A DNA stretch of 64,000 nt, taken from NCBI GenBank assembly GCA_009617715.1, contig VTFK01000170.1, positions 124,001 to 188,000 of the forward strand. The letters are read 5' to 3'. Shown here piece by piece: positions 38,390 through 49,499 of the stretch. The first letter of the stretch is position 1; every line of letters starts with the position of its first letter. Made by a program: the position numbers and the translations under genes. Below the pieces are notes generated by a model. It worked only from the letters and a program-made list of their open reading frames with translations, ran no database searches and had not been told where the DNA came from. The DNA comes from Plectrocnemia conspersa (Eukaryota; Arthropoda; Insecta; Trichoptera; Polycentropodidae).

Positions 38390-38690
38390 GTGGCCTAGGG
38401 TTAAATAGGAGTGTGAAGGGTCGCGACGTTTGACCCGACGCACCAAACGTCAAGAAGTTGACCACGTGTGCTCTACGATGGCTGCGGTTTGACACTATTT
38501 TGGTCAAGAATGTGCCGGAAGGTCTAGGCCGGGCAACGGTGTTACTGCGAGCGTCGAACCTGCTGCTACCTTCTTGATGTATATCTAGACATACGCGCCT
38601 TTATTGCTATGCATGGCCGTGCGTTTGTTTGGTGTGTGATAAGAATTTTATTATGCCCGTGTGTGAAATATAGCATTTACCAAAATACAA
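38390..38690. other. GC-rich island, possible promoter or conserved element
   Basis: About 300 bp with several CpGs, including accacgtg (E-box, about 38460), gccggaagg (ETS-like, about 38514) and gggtcgcgacgtttgaccc-like inverted words near 38418. No frame of note crosses it. It is distinct from both flanks and not similar to other islands here. Confidence 0.3.
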
Positions 38691-38699
38691 TTAGGTAAG

Positions 38700-40670
38700 C
38701 TCTATATAGTATCGTAACCATAGAAAGTTTAATTGGCGTTTTTGTGTTTTGGTAAACTATTGTCGACTGAAAGTAAGTGTGAATGTATTTTTGAGAAAAT
38801 GGCTCATTGTGAATTGTTTAAGATTCATATTAACATTGTGACGGCACGATTTTATTGGTTTTGACGTGAATCTTTGAATTCTGGAAATAATTGTTTTTTG
38901 CGTTTTCTAATTGGTCAACATTCGGTTTAGATGCGCTTTGCAAAATTGTTATAAAAGTCTTAATATAAACGCTTGATAAACGAGTGTTTTTTGTCATGAG
39001 GCCCGGAATCATTGTTTTTCCAGGGCCTGTATGTAACATTTTTATAGAATATAAATCATCATAGATGATCTTGAAAAGTTTTAATGTATATACATATATA
39101 ATAATGTCCCATTCTTTGAGATATGATATAAGAAAATTATGCAATAAACACAATTATAAATGTTCAAGCCGTTTGTGTAAAATATGTATATATTATATAC
39201 TCCATTTCTTAGAACATATTACCAAAAAATATTAAAGCATTTCGAAAGTCATTTGCTTAGTTATTTTAACTACATATATAATGCTATTCATACGATTATA
39301 TTTCCCATAAAAGCCGAGGTTTAATTTGTGTGCAGCAAAAGTTCACCGATGCTTGTAGAGTTAATGGTATTTTATGCAGCGAAAAGAGTCTTCTTTGGTA
39401 ATTTTTTTGCAAATCAATTCACGTTCCATCACGCCGTACAACTCATATGCACACCGTCATTGTTGGGCACGGTCACTATTGTTGTGGTCAAAAAATTACA
39501 TATTTTCTTTCGATTTAAAATGAAGAACTTTAGATCGTTCTGATTATTTGGCTTTAGTAATCCAATTGAAATATTTTTTAATTTATTTATTGTACTGTTT
39601 TCATCTATACAAGCATGTTTTTGAAACACTAGACAAATTTAGTTTTTTATACTTTTGTATAGTGTCATATTTATACTAAACATTTTGCCTTTGATCAGTT
39701 AACTAAAAGTTGCTTTACAAAACAATTTTATTACAATAGCTCATTTATTTATACACCCTGTACAATTATGTGTGTATCACATGTTAAATCATCGGTTATT
39801 ACGAACGACCTCGGTAGAAGCACAACGAATCATTTATAATGACATGTTACGGATAATGGGTTTATTTTCAATAATTTAGTTGACATGGCCGCGTGTCAAT
39901 GATTAACAATGGTTTAATATCTATAATGCTAAGTAAGATATGTTTGATTTAAAGCTTAAATGTTAAATTACATACTACATATAATATAGTTATATATAAA
40001 AAAATATAGAAATGCTATTTTTTCAATATTTTATTATACATTAAATATTAAAACATGAGTTTTTTTAAACATAAGGATAAGATTAATATTCAAAATTATA
40101 TGATTAGCAGTTTTATTTTGAAAAAACCCCTGATTTTTAACTAAATAAGTACAGTGCAATTCACGATTATTTATATTGCATATTCAATAAATTTAAAATA
40201 GTGATTTTTGTAGCTTAAAAATAAATTTTCGGTATAAAAATTGATTTTTGTACGTAAGATATGGAGGTTTCTTAATATAGATGATCTGTAGTTGAAGTTT
40301 TAGTTATATGTATGGTTGATTATATGAAGTAATTAATTTATAAATATTATTAGCTTTTTGTTAATATGACATTTTCATTTTTTAAATTACTGATTTTATT
40401 AAATAACAAAATTTATATAATTCATGAACAAATACGACTTTAACGCATACATTTTACTTTTTCTAAGTATAAGTATAATTTTCTAAGATATTAATAATCA
40501 TATAAAATATGAATGGTGTATTTAATAGTAGCCCGTCGAATTCAACCTTAGATTAGTATAATCAAAATATAAACGTATGTGTATATTAAATCTAAACAGC
40601 AAAGCTTTATCTTAATAAAAAATTTTTAGCTCTTAATTGAGAATATTTTAAGAAAATATGCAAAACGAAA
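38700..40670. other. AT-rich stretch
   Basis: A 107-codon frame on the - strand (38830-39153) includes a GPGKTMIPGL-like segment but matches no family I know, and its composition is mixed. I do not call it. The rest is plain AT-rich DNA. Confidence 0.4.
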
Positions 40671-40674
40671 ATTA

Positions 40675-40900
40675 TATATTTACGAATATTTTAAAATTGT
40701 TTACAACCGCTGCAATTTTAAAATCTGTTAAATTCATACAAATTTCTCAAAAATTTGCATTATATGTGTTTTTTTTTGTTAAAAAATACATTTATATAAA
40801 AAATGTTTTTTTTTGTTTAAATTCGCCAAATTCACAGCTGTATTTAGAGTAGGTAGTTAAAAAAGAGACAGGGATTACCGATTAACACTCATAACAAAAT
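40675..40900. repeat. Dispersed repeat, copy 2 (pair with 22915-23065)
   Basis: Shares cgaatatttt, gtttacaaccgct, aattcacagct and gtaggtagttaaaaaagag with the copy at 22.9 kb in the same orientation. Its interior has gained a longer A/T-rich insertion relative to copy 1. Confidence 0.5.
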
Positions 40901-40909
40901 ATTGTTTGA

Positions 40910-42035
40910 CAATATAAGTTTTATGACCAATCTAAGAATTACGTATTTTGACTTTCTTGAACATTTCGCAGTAAAGCGGTGGAGTCGAAATATCTGGTTT
41001 TAAAATTCGGAAGGTTTTCACTGGAGTGTCGGGTTGAATTTTTGTCTGTTCTGTCGTGCTGTGATCTTGTGATAATGCTGGACTGTCCGCTGATGTGTTT
41101 CATTGGGTCTTAGGAGCGTCTTCCTCCGTCTGTCCTGATCACGTACCACATCTTTTATATTGCTGATTTGATACAGCTTTAGCGAATCGCAGATGCGGAT
41201 TTTGATGAATCAATCGCATCAAAATCGAACAAAATATATTACTTTAAACTTATTATATATACATATATATAGTAGTTTTTTTAGTATTTATTGTTGTATT
41301 ATATAATAAACCTTTGATTAAATTAAATAAATTATATAAAAATCATTTTTTTAAATATTTTTTCTGGAATGAATTATGCTTGTAGACCAATGTATCACTG
41401 TATTTAAAAAAATCAGTAGTAAAATGTATGTATTACTACAATTAAAAAATTATCTTTGGATATTATAGCAAATTAAAACTGTTGAAAAACGGTGGATTTT
41501 TTCGAATATTTTCAAAAATAAATTGGAATACATCTAAATTGAAATTGTCTTTATATTGAAGCATTTAAAATGTGGCATTAGAGGGAAATATTATTAAATT
41601 TATATTGAATTAAATAATTATGTCAATCATAGACTGCTATTGTTAAAAGGTTGAGGGATACTGTAAAAGTCATTTGGAACTGCAAGTCGCGAGACGCAGT
41701 GAAAGAGATATATTTACATACACGTATAATATAATATATGTTCAAATAAATTATGGGTTAACCATAGTATTATAAAGGGTTTGGCTATAGTATATTCTTC
41801 ACAACCATCAATGAAAAGGATAACAACTAAATCATTCCGAAATCATTCAAATAATTTCATACGAAATATCGAGTAGAGTTGTGAAGTTTGTAATTGGAAA
41901 ACGTCTTTTATGACCCATCCGCATAATTTATCCAACACATACAAAAATGTTTCGCTTCATTGTGAAAATGACGTATTCACTAAAGGGGGTGTTACTGGCT
42001 TTGATTTATTTATTAATCTCTCGCAGACAAAATGT
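40910..42035. other. Mixed stretch with a small GC-richer patch
   Basis: About 40965-41225 is somewhat GC-richer (gtctgttctgtcgtgctgtg) but contains no recognisable frame or site. The remainder is AT-rich. Confidence 0.35.
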
Positions 42036-42039
42036 AGTC

Positions 42040-42160
42040 ACGTGATAATTACAGTGTTGTCATGCGGCCCGCAGGCCAACGTGGAAGTGAGCTAACACAT
42101 GTTTCCGTGTGTCGCAACATGACTAACACGATTCGATCATCGTCGATCAGATTGAACTTA
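42040..42160. other. Small GC-richer island
   Basis: About 120 bp including gtcacgtgat (E-box) and gcggcccgcaggcc. It is immediately followed by the 16-bp tandem repeat. Possible regulatory element, no direct support. Confidence 0.2.
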
Positions 42161-42164
42161 AAAA

Positions 42165-42226
42165 ATCGGTCATATATTAAATCGAACATATATTGAATCG
42201 GGCATATATTAAATCGAACATGTCAA
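42165..42226. repeat. 16-bp tandem repeat, about 3.9 copies
   Basis: Units start atcggtcatatattaa at 42165 and repeat at 42181, 42197 and 42213 with one to three changes each, alternating atcgg and atcga starts. Confidence 0.85.
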
Positions 42227-42229
42227 ATT

Positions 42230-43375
42230 AACTTACTTTTGTTATTGTTCATCGGACATTAATATTTTTTTTAGATATTTTGTCATTTATATGATACCTT
42301 ATTTTTAAGTTGAAAACATTTTTTATTTGTTTCGTAATTTTTTAATGCTTCAAGGGGTTTCATTAATAAATTATATTGTAACTACAGTTATTATTGGGTA
42401 CGGTTTATACTTCTATTAATTGTATAATGTTGTGATTTATAGCAAAGCTTTAAAAATATTTGTTTAAAAAAATGTACAATTATTAAATTTTTTTGCACTT
42501 GCACGACTTGACTTACGATACTCGTCGTGAGATAAGAAAAATCTTAAAAAGTCTCACTTGTAATGATTTATTAGAATTATAAATATATAATAATAACTGA
42601 TTTTGATCTTATATAAACGATATTAATTTAACTATGATATACATAGGAATTCAACCCAGACCTTTTTGGTATTAGTCATTGAATGGTTAATACATTTTAT
42701 TAAACTTTTACTATAATAAGCGTAGCATAGTTTTATTTAACACTTAGCGGACGGAAGCTAGAAAATTCGCGTGTTGTCCTAACAGGGGTACAGATAGGAC
42801 CCCAATATCTTATGCCAAATTAACATCTATTTCGACATAAAAAACTATGATGAAAAATTATATATGCATTTTAATAATTATAATACACCTAAATATAATT
42901 TTTTTGCTATTTTATTGCATTTTTTGTTTTTTAAGTAATATAAATTTATGACAGACAGACATCATCATTAGAGCATTTCTGTCTTTTTATACCATATGTG
43001 CGAACGGACTAAAAGTTTTGTTCTATAACTGATTATATTTGTATTCCAAAATACACACAAAAATGTCTAAAGATTTGTGGAAAAAATCAAAACAACAAAA
43101 TATTAATTTATTATTAACTCAAAATATATGTCATACCTTATATCCCCATTTCACCTTCACCCAGGCTGGGTTAAAGCAGTAGAGTAGAGTCAGACATCGA
43201 AAAAACTATCCAAACGTGATCATATGATACTTGATAGGTTATGCCGAAATTTGATAGTGCATCTTTTTAGATGAATGCGTGATTTAAAAAACATTGAATG
43301 ATTATTTTTTCTTCGCTCATCTTGGCGACAAAGTTGTTTAAACTGTCTGTGTCTGATATGATTTGTTGAATTACG
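42230..43375. other. AT-rich stretch
   Basis: No gene seen. The word ttaacacttagcggacgg at 42738 resembles a piggyBac-type left end, but no partner terminus could be paired. Confidence 0.4.
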
Positions 43376-43378
43376 TCA

Positions 43379-43661
43379 CAGTTCTTCAACCTGGGTTTAT
43401 GGGACAAACTACTGAGGGGTAATTAAACAATTTTAATAATTAAACAAATCCATAACTGCCGATAACAAAAAAAGCTGTTCTTAAACTTATTGTGTTAAAA
43501 TTTTAAATTACATCAAAACAAGTCCATTGAATGCAATAACTTTCACTTTATTATGTGAAAATATGGATAGTTTACGTAAGACAAATATTAAATTTAGGGT
43601 TCTTTGAAGAAAATCATATACTAGATGGGTTCCAAAAGCTGTAGAAGGTTGACGACCCCTG
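43379..43661. mobile_element. hAT-type MITE, 283 bp
   Basis: Left end cagttcttcaacctgggt at 43379. The right end, read from the other strand, is caggggtcgtcaacctt, ending at 43661. Sub-terminal sequence (actgaggggtaatt on the left, gggttctttgaa and gatgggttccaaaagctg on the right) is the arrangement found in many animal hAT MITEs. I cannot see a clean 8-bp target duplication. No coding capacity. Confidence 0.65.
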
Positions 43662-43669
43662 ATATCTAT

Positions 43670-44310
43670 GATGCTGATTTTGCTGATTTTATATAATCAC
43701 CTATATTTTTATATAATTTATATTTACGAAGACTTTAATTATTGTTTGCGAATTAAAAAATGTGATCTTTTATTTTATTTCCTTGACACATATTATTTTA
43801 TTAAGAATTCAAGATTATTTCTATTAATTGAAAACTCAAATTTATTTAAAATCATTTACATTCAAATGTCTAGAAATAATAAAAAGAAACATAAAATACA
43901 ATATATGTTTACCATAAATAATATTCACATATTCATACAAAGGCTGGGATTTTACTTTTAACTCCTATGTTATATTGCAATGTTTTACAACATACATTTT
44001 AAGTGTTGGTTGTAGTTTAGGGATCGGTCAATGTTGGGCTTAGTTAACTGAACAAATCTTTAGGTATACTAAAGCTAATTTATTTCAACTGATTGTTAAG
44101 GTTGTGAGATATCATGAGACTTATGAATTCTGAGGTATGTAAACTTATCAATTGAAGCATGCAGTCGAACTGTATATACATAAATTATCGTAAATTGCTC
44201 ATTCAATTTTGCTTCAGCAATGACATGTTACGAGCATAAACGTCTACATGTTAAGAGCAATAAAATTCAAAGATTCTTCTTAATGCGAAAAGAGACTATA
44301 TACATATTTA
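43670..44310. other. AT-rich stretch before the microsatellite
   Basis: A 97-codon frame at 43668-43961 is made of AT-rich codons (I, Y, F, L, N) and has no domain. No gene called. Confidence 0.5.
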
Positions 44311-44315
44311 TTCAT

Positions 44316-44594
<279 letters not shown>

Positions 44595-44759
44595 GTATAA
44601 ATACCATTCTATACTTCTATACTTTTGTTGTTGAAATAAAAACTCACTGGTTATAAAGAAAATTTTAGCTTTCCAATATAGAGTATTTATCTTTCGTTGT
44701 TGATAGTAATTAACATGTTTTTTTAGTTCATATTAGGTTTTGCCGTTTTCTTAACTCAC

Positions 44760-45060
44760 TTTAGGCATATGCATATATTAGGTAATCTCAAAATGAAACT
44801 ACTTATAAATATTTATTGTTATTTTAATGGTTCAAAATATATTTTTTCTCCAACTTTTATTTCACTTTCATGGCCTCATTTTCACATCGTCTGCATTTTG
44901 ATTTATTTTTCATCTAGGAATTTTGTATCGATTAAAATTAATATAAGTCGAAAGGTGCAAGGTCTGGAGAATAAAATGGATTTTACGACAATTTTTTTTG
45001 CACGATGAAGTGAAAAAAGCTTTCATTTGCCAACAGAATTTGAATATATATAGAATTCGA
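44760..45060 (-). pseudogene. Mariner transposase relic, - strand
   Basis: On the - strand, FLANESFFHFIVQ precedes NPFYSPDLAPFDLY (about 44955-44995), the mariner block HPPYSPDLAPCDF-LF. Decayed sequence continues towards 44800. Only the C-terminal third is recognisable. Confidence 0.65.
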
Positions 45061-45089
45061 CAATGCACGTAATTGTCTCTATATAAAAT

Positions 45090-45300
45090 CAAGGAATTTA
45101 GTTGGAAAGTCTAATTCACATTATTCTGCAGACTTTGTTCCGTTAAAATACTATTTGTGTCAATCGATGCACTACTTAGATGAAAAAAAATCAAAAAGCA
45201 GACGACGTGAAAAAAGGGCCATCAGATTATTTTGCATCAGAGCCTCCAATATATTATGGTAATGGAAATAAAAAAATGACCGAGAGGTGGAAGAAGAAAT
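45090..45300 (+). pseudogene. Mariner transposase relic, + strand
   Basis: On the + strand, HYSADFVPLKYYLCQSMHY then LDEKKSKSRRREKRAI matches the mariner block PYSPDLAPSDYHLFRSMQ, then L-DKKF-S--DV-NAI. After a frame shift come ASEPPIYYGNGNKK and MTERWKK, the C-terminal end. It lies head-on to the - strand relic ending at 45060, so two different mariner insertions abut. Confidence 0.7.
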
Positions 45301-45309
45301 ATAATTAGA

Positions 45310-45840
45310 AACATATATTATAATAAAAATAAGTGTTCAAAGTTGTTTTTCTTGCTTTATTAAAAATTACATTTATTTCCGGATTGATCAATTAAAATTA
45401 AAAACTAACGAATTAAGATTGAAACTACTGTTTTAATGACGTATTCATTGTAGAAATCTATTGCAAAATTTAAATTATATTTTGATCTTACAATAAAAAT
45501 AATCTTCATATATCAAATTAATATGTCAATTATACCTTTATTGCACTATTTAAAATCATATTGTTTTAAAGAGTTTAAAGCTGAACTTTTTGGTGAAATA
45601 GATAAATTTATAATTTAACTACTTTTATAATTTCTTGCATGACACATATGCCAGCTGTATGAATAAACTTTGTTAATAACAGCGATCATTAAACCACAAA
45701 TTTAACGTGGTAATTTACATGAGCATAAAATAAATCAGCAATAAACACAGATTGGATATTAAAATTGCTCACAACAATAATTGCTTTGTCGAATTGCGCG
45801 AATATTATTTATATATTTATATACGTGTACATAGTATGAT
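45310..45840. other. AT-rich stretch
   Basis: No gene or element recognised. Confidence 0.5.
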
Positions 45841-45849
45841 TGTGGAACG

Positions 45850-46090
45850 TGCAATTAATGCTTTAATGTTTAATTAACGTTCATCCGCGAAACCGATAAT
45901 TAGATGTTTTGCGAAACGTAAAGAGATGGCGTCCTGAGGTTAATTTATCGGTTAAATTAAATCACGGTTAATTGATACCGCGACTGTGGCGAATGCTAAA
46001 AGTGCGTTTAGCGTGGGCGAACGTCATCGTGCATTACTCAATTTGTCAAAGTGCATACGTGAATATATATTACATCAAATGTCCAGAGAA
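45850..46090. promoter_or_regulatory. Candidate conserved noncoding element with homeodomain-type words
   Basis: About 240 bp of balanced composition with several taattaa/ttaattgat words and no open frame. It is unlike the adjacent AT-rich DNA and not repeated elsewhere here. Such patches in long introns of developmental regulators are often enhancers. This is inference from composition only. Confidence 0.3.
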
Positions 46091-46697
46091 CGCTGCTAGC
46101 ATATACAATAGATTGATTAAGAAGTTGCTTCATACTAGTTAATTTTAAGCAGTGCTTAGACCGTTATTAAATTATTTCAGAAACACTGGTTTGAATATGT
46201 AAATATAATTTTTACGCAAACTTTTCAAATGTTTCAAATTCAACCTTTCTATTAAATAGTAGTTATTAAGCAGACGTTAATTTTATCTTCAGAGAAAAAC
46301 TTCTACCGTCATAAAATGTTTAAAAGCCTATTATTTATAAAAGATTTACTGCTTTCCAGAGAATAATAAAAGTCAACTTCAGCGTATGAAAGAGTTTTCG
46401 AAAAAAGCTTCGGCGAATTTGCTATTAATAATACATTGTAACGTCCGTGCTTAAAGCGAAATGAATATAGCAATATATAAGCGGTGTTTCTTAAATGTCA
46501 TGAGTTTTGACATGTAGCTTAAAATTTAATACGTATATTTTTATGGTATAGTTTGTCAAACTTTAAGAAAGGTACACGTTTGTTTTGCATGTTTTTGAAG
46601 CACCATATATACAGCGTTTAATTATGTGTGGTAGGCATACTCAAGTCAGTGCTATACAGTACTTTCAAATGCTAACTTAGGTGTTATTGGGTATTAC

Positions 46698-46784
46698 CTG
46701 GTGCTGGTACGAAGGCGAGAGGAGACCCTGGAGAGTTTCGAACGGAGCCGTTCTGTTATCTCCTCGTTCCTGCAGCATCCAGTT
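46698..46784 (-). CDS. Candidate upstream exon of the KLF5/dar1-like gene
   Basis: Read on the - strand: acceptor gtcgtatag, then 87 nt open in phase 0, then donor gtaatacc. The frame reads NWMLQERGDNRTAP then FETLQGLLSPSYQHQ. It is GC-rich like the other exons, its length is a multiple of three, and its ending phase matches the phase-0 start of the exon at 20759, giving [15 protein letters not shown] across the junction. If correct, the intron between them is about 26 kb. I cannot confirm it by homology, and the polypyrimidine tract is weak. Confidence 0.5.
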
Positions 46785-47189
46785 CTATACGACAAATAAA
46801 CCATCTTTTACACACATTCATGTCTAAATACATCTGGTATTTTATGCACACATGCATATACATACGTAATAAAATAAAAATAAAACAAACGCAGTGTATA
46901 TGAATGAATTTTACAATATAGTATAAAGTAAAATGACAGGAGTATTACTACCGAAATTAGGAACAGTAAGTTCTCATCGCGTATGCATAGTATTTTATAT
47001 TTTCAAAGATAATTAAGTTACTATTCTTATTATCAGGTTTAATTTTAAACCTTGGCGCTGTTTGAAACTTTCGATTCATTAATTGATTATCATCTGGGAT
47101 ATGTATATTCGGTTCTTTAAAATGAGTAGTGATGTTCACTAGAAAAGTGAATCAGCCATTTTTAAATTCAAGTGCAGGTTTTTTTTTCT

Positions 47190-47660
47190 TAAGAGCTCAT
47201 TTTTAATAATTTCATATAAATAATTTTACAAACATACATGTGACTGGTTTAAAACCATCATCATGTAAACAATTTGTTATCACATATAAATTGATAAAAA
47301 ATCAGAATATAAAATCAAACATTTATGGTTATTTTCAAGAAAAAAACTAAAAAAAATTTACAAGCGAAAGAAAAATGAAAAATATAGAAAAAAAACAATC
47401 AATTAAATCACAATTTTTTGTACATTTCAATAAAAATCTGGAACCATTGATTTGTTGTATTTAGCTTTTAAAGCAATATGTGCTTTGGTATTTTGTGCTT
47501 GTATTAAATTTAAGGTTGTTTTTATCGTAGTCACAGGTTAGTTTGGTTTCGCGAAATATTTTTATAATGTTTTTTGGTATGAAAATGACAGTGTTCTTTA
47601 ATTGTTTTTTGCATTTTTTAAAGATTATTATAAAAAATATATTATTTTTAATAACTTATT
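47190..47660 (-). mobile_element. LINE 3'-region repeat, copy 1 of 3
   Basis: Words such as atgtgactggtttaaaacca, ttaaagcaatatgtgct, tttatcgtagtcac, gtttggtttcgcgaaatatt and gacagtgttctttaattgtt appear in the same order at 54170-54660 and, more decayed, at 51370-51760. In the 54-kb copy, - strand sequence beyond this block encodes LQVIQNKAI, a LINE RT C-terminal motif, so the repeat is probably the 3' region of that LINE. Confidence 0.65.
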
Positions 47661-47664
47661 TATT

Positions 47665-48460
47665 TAGGTAATTTCGTGTACTTAGTATAAAATATATAAT
47701 AAGTACACAATATTTAGCAAAAATAACAATAGTAAAATAGACCTCCCAATAGCACCCAAATAGCACATCCCCAATTTATCTTGTTATTGGGAGAGGGGTT
47801 ACTGAATATAATATGATATATGTATTATTTATTAATTTGATTTAATTTGTATAAATTCTTTGTTGATTTTAGTAAATTATTAAACGTTTTAAATGCAGTA
47901 TATGTTAAAGGATTTGCACCATACTTTTTAGATAATGTTTTAGGGATGTGTAAATTTAGGGATAGCTCCATAATTATGTAGTTATTTTCTGATATTATAA
48001 TCGTTTTTCTCTCTAGATTTTTTTTAGTTACTATTATTAGTTCATATTTTGCTACAATAGTTACATTTAGAATTATTATCTGTTTATTTTAAAGCGATTT
48101 AGTTACTATTCCTAATTAATTATTTGCTGTATCTGGTTTTTTATCTTTCATTTTTATCACTCTAAATTATAGTTTGTTAATTGCGGAGATTTAAAATTTT
48201 ATGTCACTGCTATCTCATTTTGATATTGATAATATTTTAGTTTGTTCGATTAAGGTTGTTGAATAATGAATATCAACATGGGACTCGACAAAATTCTTAT
48301 AATCATAATTTTTATAGTCAATGGAAATTTTATGGATAATCTTAACATCTAGTGTAAAAAATACAAGAAGGTGACTCGAGGATAAGCCTGGATGCATTGC
48401 ATATATAACAGTTTTTAGAGTTCATGACTTGATCACCTTACTGCAGTAAAAAACAGTGTA
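47665..48460. other. AT-rich stretch
   Basis: Apart from a short inverted repeat around 47744-47797 (cccaatag and its complement ttattggg), nothing recognised. Confidence 0.45.
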
Positions 48461-48467
48461 TCTGCAG

Positions 48468-48560
48468 CTAGGGATTGCAATATTGGTAATACCAGTACTG
48501 GATCAAAAATCTACTAGTATTACAATATGAAATACCTGTATTACTGAAAAAAAAGCTTTG
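48468..48560. mobile_element. hAT-like terminus (tagggattgcaa, repeated ataccagt words)
   Basis: tagggattgcaatattgg is followed by taataccagtactgg and, 60 bp on, aatacctgtattac. The tagggattgcaa start with close repeats of an accggta-like word resembles insect hAT ends and the fragment at 26140-26230. No transposase frame follows. Confidence 0.4.
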
Positions 48561-48569
48561 GAGTCAAAG

Positions 48570-49260
48570 AAAGCAAGACAGTCTTTAATTCATTTATCTC
48601 CAGTAAACGGATTTGATTTGTTTAGAAATGTAATATGCTATCACATAACTAACCTTGGTTAATGAATGAGAAGTGATTTTTCGAAATAACTGTAGTTGAT
48701 TTTAATTTTTATAATACAGAATATTTTAAAGTAATTAACCATTTAAATGCTAGGGTGTTTTTGAAAATTCTTCTATTTCTTACTATACATTATTAGAATT
48801 AAATTTATTAAAAACTGTTTCATGCCATTGTCATATTAACGGAATAACAAGTTCACATATTAATTTACTTTTTTCGACCATCATGACGTCAACAGTGATC
48901 TTTGTTTGCATTTATTGTAAATAATGCTGAACAGCAATATATCGTTGTTTAGTATCCAAAGGGTTGAACATAATGTATTTAGAATTTTTTTTTGCATAGA
49001 AAACATTATGCTTTTTTTTTCAATAAAAAATAGATGTCGCGGACTTAAAATAATACCAAAATAAAGTTTGTCAATAATATGTTTCAATATATCAGTTGCG
49101 TATTAAATTCTTCCGAATGAATTCATTATATTTAGATTTAATATTAAGATTTATTGTTTGTACTGATGATATTTCTTTCGAAAGATAATAATCGTTAATA
49201 AATTGTATATAAAAATATAAAACTATTTTTTTAATGGCATTGTTCATAATATTGAACCAA
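48570..49260. other. AT-rich stretch with one CRE octamer
   Basis: tgacgtca at 48884-48891 is the only notable site. No gene recognised. Confidence 0.45.
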
Positions 49261-49269
49261 AAAAAGATT

Positions 49270-49460
49270 CCAATCCAGGTGGCGAGTCGAACTCCTATAA
49301 AGTATGAATAAGTGAGAGATGAGTCGGCTAAGCCAGGTGGATGACCGTTTCACCCCCTTCTTATCCAAATGGCATGACACCCCAACCACCCATCCACTAA
49401 TCAGCTAATGGACGCTGGCGTCACGCCATCAAACGCACGCTCTTTCCACATACATATCAG
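49270..49460. promoter_or_regulatory. GC-rich island, candidate conserved element
   Basis: About 190 bp of sharply higher GC containing E-box-like caggtgg words (about 49278 and 49336), a ccacccatccac run and ggcgtcacgcc. No frame. A tRNA-like gttcgactc word on the - strand at about 49286 has no matching stems. Confidence 0.3.
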
Positions 49461-49499
49461 ACGTCAAAAAAATCAATATCACCGAAAATTCCCATTCAA

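Noticed and set aside
38830..39153. 107-codon - strand frame with a GPGKT-like word
   Set aside because: The word is not in a P-loop context, flanking residues match no ATPase, and the composition is mostly AT-driven.
35738..42226. Tandem arrays at 35.7 and 42.2 kb considered as CRISPR-like
   Set aside because: They are direct head-to-tail minisatellites without spacers, in a eukaryotic genome.
42738..43030. Possible second piggyBac-like element starting ttaacacttagcgg
   Set aside because: No matching opposite terminus with TTAA could be found.
49270..49300. tRNA-like B box on the - strand (gttcgactc)
   Set aside because: No T-stem, anticodon stem or A box can be paired around it.
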